64,000 nt of DNA, taken from contig OZ024788.1 in assembly GCA_964017065.1 (NCBI GenBank), positions 6,384,087 to 6,448,086 on the forward strand, written 5' to 3'. Below, in pieces: positions 60,865-64,000 of the stretch (position 1 is the stretch's first letter; the number at the start of each line of letters is the position of its first letter). Both the position numbers and the translations under genes were made by a program. Below the pieces are notes generated by a model. The model ran no database searches and was not told the origin of the DNA. It saw nothing but the letters and a program-made list of their open reading frames with translations. Source of the stretch: Haliclona indistincta. Its lineage: Eukaryota > Porifera > Demospongiae > Haplosclerida > Chalinidae.

Positions 60865-61270
60865 ACAATGTCAAGCGTTCATTAAGTAAGAGTATGCAGC
60901 CTTCAATATACCCCATTGGAGGGCGTTGGAGAAAGCATTAGGGCTGCTATGCTAATTATATTCACCGTTGTGTAATGATATTCACAACAGCAGTAATGAT
61001 AATCATCGCTGTGTATAGGAACTCTGTCCAACAGGGTATATTGAAGGCTTACTTAATGAACTCTTGACAATGTCTTTTCCACACACTGAACACTGCCAAA
61101 GCAACTATCCTGGAAGTAGAATGGTGTGACTGTGTAACCTATAGGTTACACAGTCACACCATTCTCAAAATCACAGAATGACAGAAAATCACAGAATGAC
61201 AAGCATACCATTCTACTTCCAGGATAGTTGCTTTGGCAATGTTCAGTGTGTGGAAAAGACATTGTCAAGA
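60865..61270. repeat. Nested palindromes, strong cruciform
   Basis: Outer arms 61068-61124 and about 61205-61268 pair (GACAATGTCTTTTCCACACA and inverse). In the middle, GGTGTGACTGTGTAACCT at 61123-61140 meets its exact inverse with no loop. A 19-bp unit AAAATCACAGAATGACAG is duplicated inside. Another inverted pair (CATTAAGTAAG...CCTTCAATATACCC) covers 60870-61050. Confidence 0.8.
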
Positions 61271-61611
61271 GTGCCAAAACTACTACGAAAGTACCAAAAC
61301 TAGTACTTTCGTTCGTCTCCTCGTGTGCCTAATATACTACACAAAATAAACGGCCCGACACGGCACGGCTTAAATTGTCAATGTAAACATGTGAAAATGC
61401 AAGCCAGGCCGTGCTGGGCTGGCCTGGTCTGCTATTGTGAAGCAGGCTAGCCCGGCATGACATGGCCTGGCACCACTTTGATTGCTAGTGTAAACACTAA
61501 CAACGCGGGCAGGCCAATTCAGCTCGACTACATTCTGCGACTAATGCAAATTGAACAGGAATTGGATGATCATTGTTCAATAGGGTTGGATGCTAATTGT
61601 TTGAGGGTGCA
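61271..61611. other. Intergenic, GC-richer, no gene seen
   Basis: Contains short GGCC-rich direct and inverted pieces (CCTGGTCTGC, GGCCTGGC) and no supported exon. Confidence 0.35.
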
Positions 61612-62393
61612 GGCCCTCAGAGGAGGTTGGAAGCATTAGTATGCGCACATGATTGTAGGCTGTTATTATGCGCACGTGATTTCGAATGAGCATAGCTAAC
61701 GTTCCTTCGCGAGGCGTGGCTCAATGGCGCTAGCATACAGCACTGGAACTCATTCGTGGATTCTTTCTAAAATGGTATTGTGTAGAGCTAGATTACTGGT
61801 CTTACTTAAAGATATGATATTGGTAAGCTATTTGTATAGTGCACTGCACACCAGTTTCTGTGCTTTGTATGTCGTGAAATCTAGGAAGAAGTAGCACAAC
61901 TCCAGTATACAGCACACTTGTGCTGGATTCAGGAATCTTTCTTCTGTGAAACAGCTTAAATTTAAGCAACTTTCTTAGTTCTAGCTCTGACCAGGTCTCG
62001 TCAGCTGTATACTGGGTTTTGCATACAACAATGGAGCTGTCTCTTCGCTCGCCGTTTCAAATGCCAAGATTTTGCTTCAGGACGTCTGTAGTAGGCTTGT
62101 CAATAAGCTGATTGCTTGCACGAACAATAACTGTAGTGTTTTCCACAGTTAAGAATCGTCACTGCTTTCTCGCCCATAGCAGCTCAGGAACCCCTGGGTT
62201 GGATCGGGTAGATCGCATAATTATTTGTAATCTGCTGTGCAAGAGCTTTCGATTCATACTAAATTCGTTAAATTCTGTCCAGAGAATAGCGTAAAATTGA
62301 CAACTAAGGTTCGCCATACATTTTGATTTGGAGAGAATTTACAAACCACAAGTCACATGACTGAATATTAATGCTTCCAACCTCCTCTGGGCC
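61612..62393. mobile_element. Inverted-repeat element, about 0.8 kb
   Basis: GGCCCTCAGAGGAGGTTGGA with AGCATTA at the left and TAATGCTTCCAACCTCCTCT with GGGCCC at the right are inverse termini (about 27 bp). No transposase inside; a pair of inverted CAGTATACAGC-type blocks lies within. Confidence 0.7.
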
Positions 62394-62753
62394 CTAACAA
62401 CTATTATCTTATTCAGGAATATACAAGTTGGACATTGTTACAACACCACAAATGATATTCACTGTTTGTACAAGCATGTTAAGAATAAGAATAATTGACA
62501 GTAGCTAGCCAAGATCGCGAACAATACATTCCTCAATAAAACTCTGTCTGTGGCCTTCAGAATAGACCCAAACATGGATATATGACTATTAGCGACCAGA
62601 TAAAGACGGTAACAGAGAGTTTTTGTTAATAAACTCCCTATGAGTAGTAAAACCACGAGATAAGCAGCTCAAAATCGCACTTGCAAGCACAATACACGAA
62701 AAAGCTCTCTGTTACTGTCTTCGCCTCGTTGAAGTACGTATATATGAAGTTCT
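62394..62753. other. Intergenic, no gene seen
   Basis: No supported exon or repeat; TCTCTGTTACTGTCTTCGCC at 62706 and its near-inverse at 62600 (AAGACGGTAACAGAGAG) form a weak hairpin. Confidence 0.35.
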
Positions 62754-62810
62754 ACTTCCTACAACCAGCCAAAAATACATGCAGAGTATTTTTGGCTGGT
62801 TGTAGGAAGT
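62754..62810. ncRNA. Perfect 25-bp hairpin, small-RNA candidate
   Basis: 62754-62778 (ACTTCCTACAACCAGCCAAA...) and 62786-62810 are exact inverse copies around a 7-nt loop. The size fits a short hairpin precursor, but perfect pairing is equally typical of a tiny MITE. No expression evidence can be read from the sequence. Confidence 0.3.
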
Positions 62811-63089
62811 GTATGCAGAGTAGTTTATAATTGTTTCACCAGTGCGAGTCCACAATGGCATCTGTTCACGCTATCAAACCCAGAGACATAATGGTGGGTA
62901 AACCGAAGCCCCTCTACAACAAATAGCTGTTGCTTTGCCTTGTTCTCATGATAGCCAATGCCAAGGATATAGTTATGCCCTGAATCCAGCTTTTTTGGCT
63001 CTTGAAGATCTGGCATGCCTAGCAAATCCAAATGGTGGTAATTTCTGCTCTCGTGCTGAGCCTGAATGTGAAATCAGCCTGGTTGATGC

Positions 63090-63480
63090 TGATTGTTATT
63101 GTAAAGATATTTCTGGACCTTCTGCATCCAAGGCCAGAATATTTAAACAGAACATCATCTGTTGCTGCTCCGTGTTTTGGTTTGGTTTGTTGCTAAAGCA
63201 TCTTGAGCTGAAATATCCCTTCTTTTGACATCTGAAACAAGTCGCATCTCTGGCCGGACACATGATTAAAGAAGTGTGGCTGACCTCCACAATGAGAACA
63301 ACCACATCTGAAGATTTTATACTGTCTTTTCATGGGTCTCAGTCCATGCTTTTTTATATTGGGTTGTCTTTGCTGTCTCAAGCTTGTTTCGACGATTGTT
63401 GGGTTTTTGAACTGCCTCCTTGCTTTCTTGGCCTTTTCTAAATTCAATTTGAGGTCTAACTGCAACTTCTTAAATATCCT
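63090..63480 (-). pseudogene. Retrotransposon gag-like zinc-knuckle remnant
   Basis: On the - strand a basic stretch (QLDLKLNLEKAKKARRQFK) leads to a cysteine/histidine-rich region read in two frames: CSHCGGQPHFFNHV in one and MCPARDATCFRCQKKGYF in the other. The order CxxCG-H-CPA-CxxC is that of Ty3/gypsy- or Pao-type gag proteins. The knuckle has Tyr where His is expected, and a frameshift lies near 63240. No protease or reverse transcriptase is recognisable downstream, so this is an isolated relic. Confidence 0.5.
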
Positions 63481-63599
63481 ACTTCAAGTCTGTCTCGTAT
63501 TAGCTGCTCCTTCTTGTTTCCATACTCACACCACTCTGATAGAGTATACAGAGCAAGAACGGATTGATCAGCTGTCTCAACAGGTTGCTGGGTGTGAAG

Positions 63600-64000
63600 A
63601 TTTAACTTTATTAGGGAGGCACAGTAGTGACTCCCTATGTAGGGTTGAACGAGAAAAAAGATGGCGGCTACATACAATGTATTAGCGTTCAAATGCTGAT
63701 ATTTCGCCTGGTGATGAATTGTATACGTCAAAAGACACTTAGATCTACTCTCTGGCGTTGCCCCATCTTACAGTAGCAAAGAGATTGCTCGAAATTGTTG
63801 CTAAAGTGACGAACCTGGAAACGGTGAAAATCGAGTTTCGTCTTCTTCTTCTTTCTTCTTTCTCCCACTCGCCTAGCACCTTTACGCGAGCAGTGCCGGG
63901 ACCAAAATACCCACGAACAGTCGTGAAATTCTCCTGGCATGTGCCTTTTGAACTTAGTTTTTAACGAAACGGCGATATAAATTCCGCGATTTCTCGATCG
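63600..64000 (-). repeat. F2 repeat, copy running off the window
   Basis: Inverse of 13395-13797 (TTAGGGAGGCACAGTAGTGA, AAGATGGCGGCTACATACAA, ATATTTCGCCTGGTGATGAA...). It matches the right arm at 15165-15560 and continues beyond 64000. Confidence 0.8.

Overview
The window is eukaryotic, almost certainly from an invertebrate animal. It is AT-rich, its genes are split by spliceosomal GT-AG introns, and its recognisable genes belong to animal families: guanylate-binding protein (GBP) GTPases, a myelin regulatory factor (MYRF) homologue and a CARD-like death-fold protein. A sponge or another non-bilaterian marine animal fits the style (short introns in compact genes, a dense load of small inverted-repeat elements), but the species is an inference and cannot be settled from the sequence alone.

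Layout. (1) 2.6-21.5 kb, + strand: a three-exon GBP-like gene that I reconstruct as open end to end (854 codons). Its second intron, 14.4 kb long, is packed with foldback elements, MITEs and large inverted repeats. (2) 21.5-29.7 kb: gene-poor DNA with a tandem array of about 0.5-kb units and a long CT microsatellite. (3) 29.7-33.8 kb: a compact cluster of four small multi-exon genes in both orientations. I assembled them by hand from splice phases. All carry the same four-cysteine module with an intron at the identical place, just before the fourth cysteine; one is fused to a CARD-like domain. This is the least familiar system in the window. (4) 34-40 kb: weak exon candidates, then a large inverted-repeat and MITE complex. 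(5) 41.7-46.2 kb: a 15-exon MYRF-like gene on the - strand (521 codons; Ndt80-type DNA-binding domain plus self-cleaving S74/ICA domain) head to head with a small gene with a mitochondrial-type N-terminus. (6) 46.5-50 kb: MITEs and a second foldback/minisatellite element. (7) 50.2-53.4 kb: exons 1 and 2 of a duplicated GBP gene, with the same exon lengths and phases as the first copy; its third exon is not in the window. (8) 53.9-64 kb: nested transposons, including a hAT element with intact ends and 8-bp target duplication but a frameshifted transposase, a decayed Harbinger transposase, several perfect hairpins and a gag-like remnant.

Mobile DNA dominates. Repeats fall into families: piggyBac-like MITEs in TTAA, Harbinger-like MITEs in TAA/TTA, TA-flanked Tc1/pogo-like MITEs, MULE-like elements with a 9-bp duplication, and several unclassified foldback families, many nested in each other. 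Functionally, the GBP pair and the CARD-zinc protein hint at an innate-immunity neighbourhood, but no shared pathway is shown by the sequence. All exon joins are manual, made from reading frame and splice consensus, and need transcript support.
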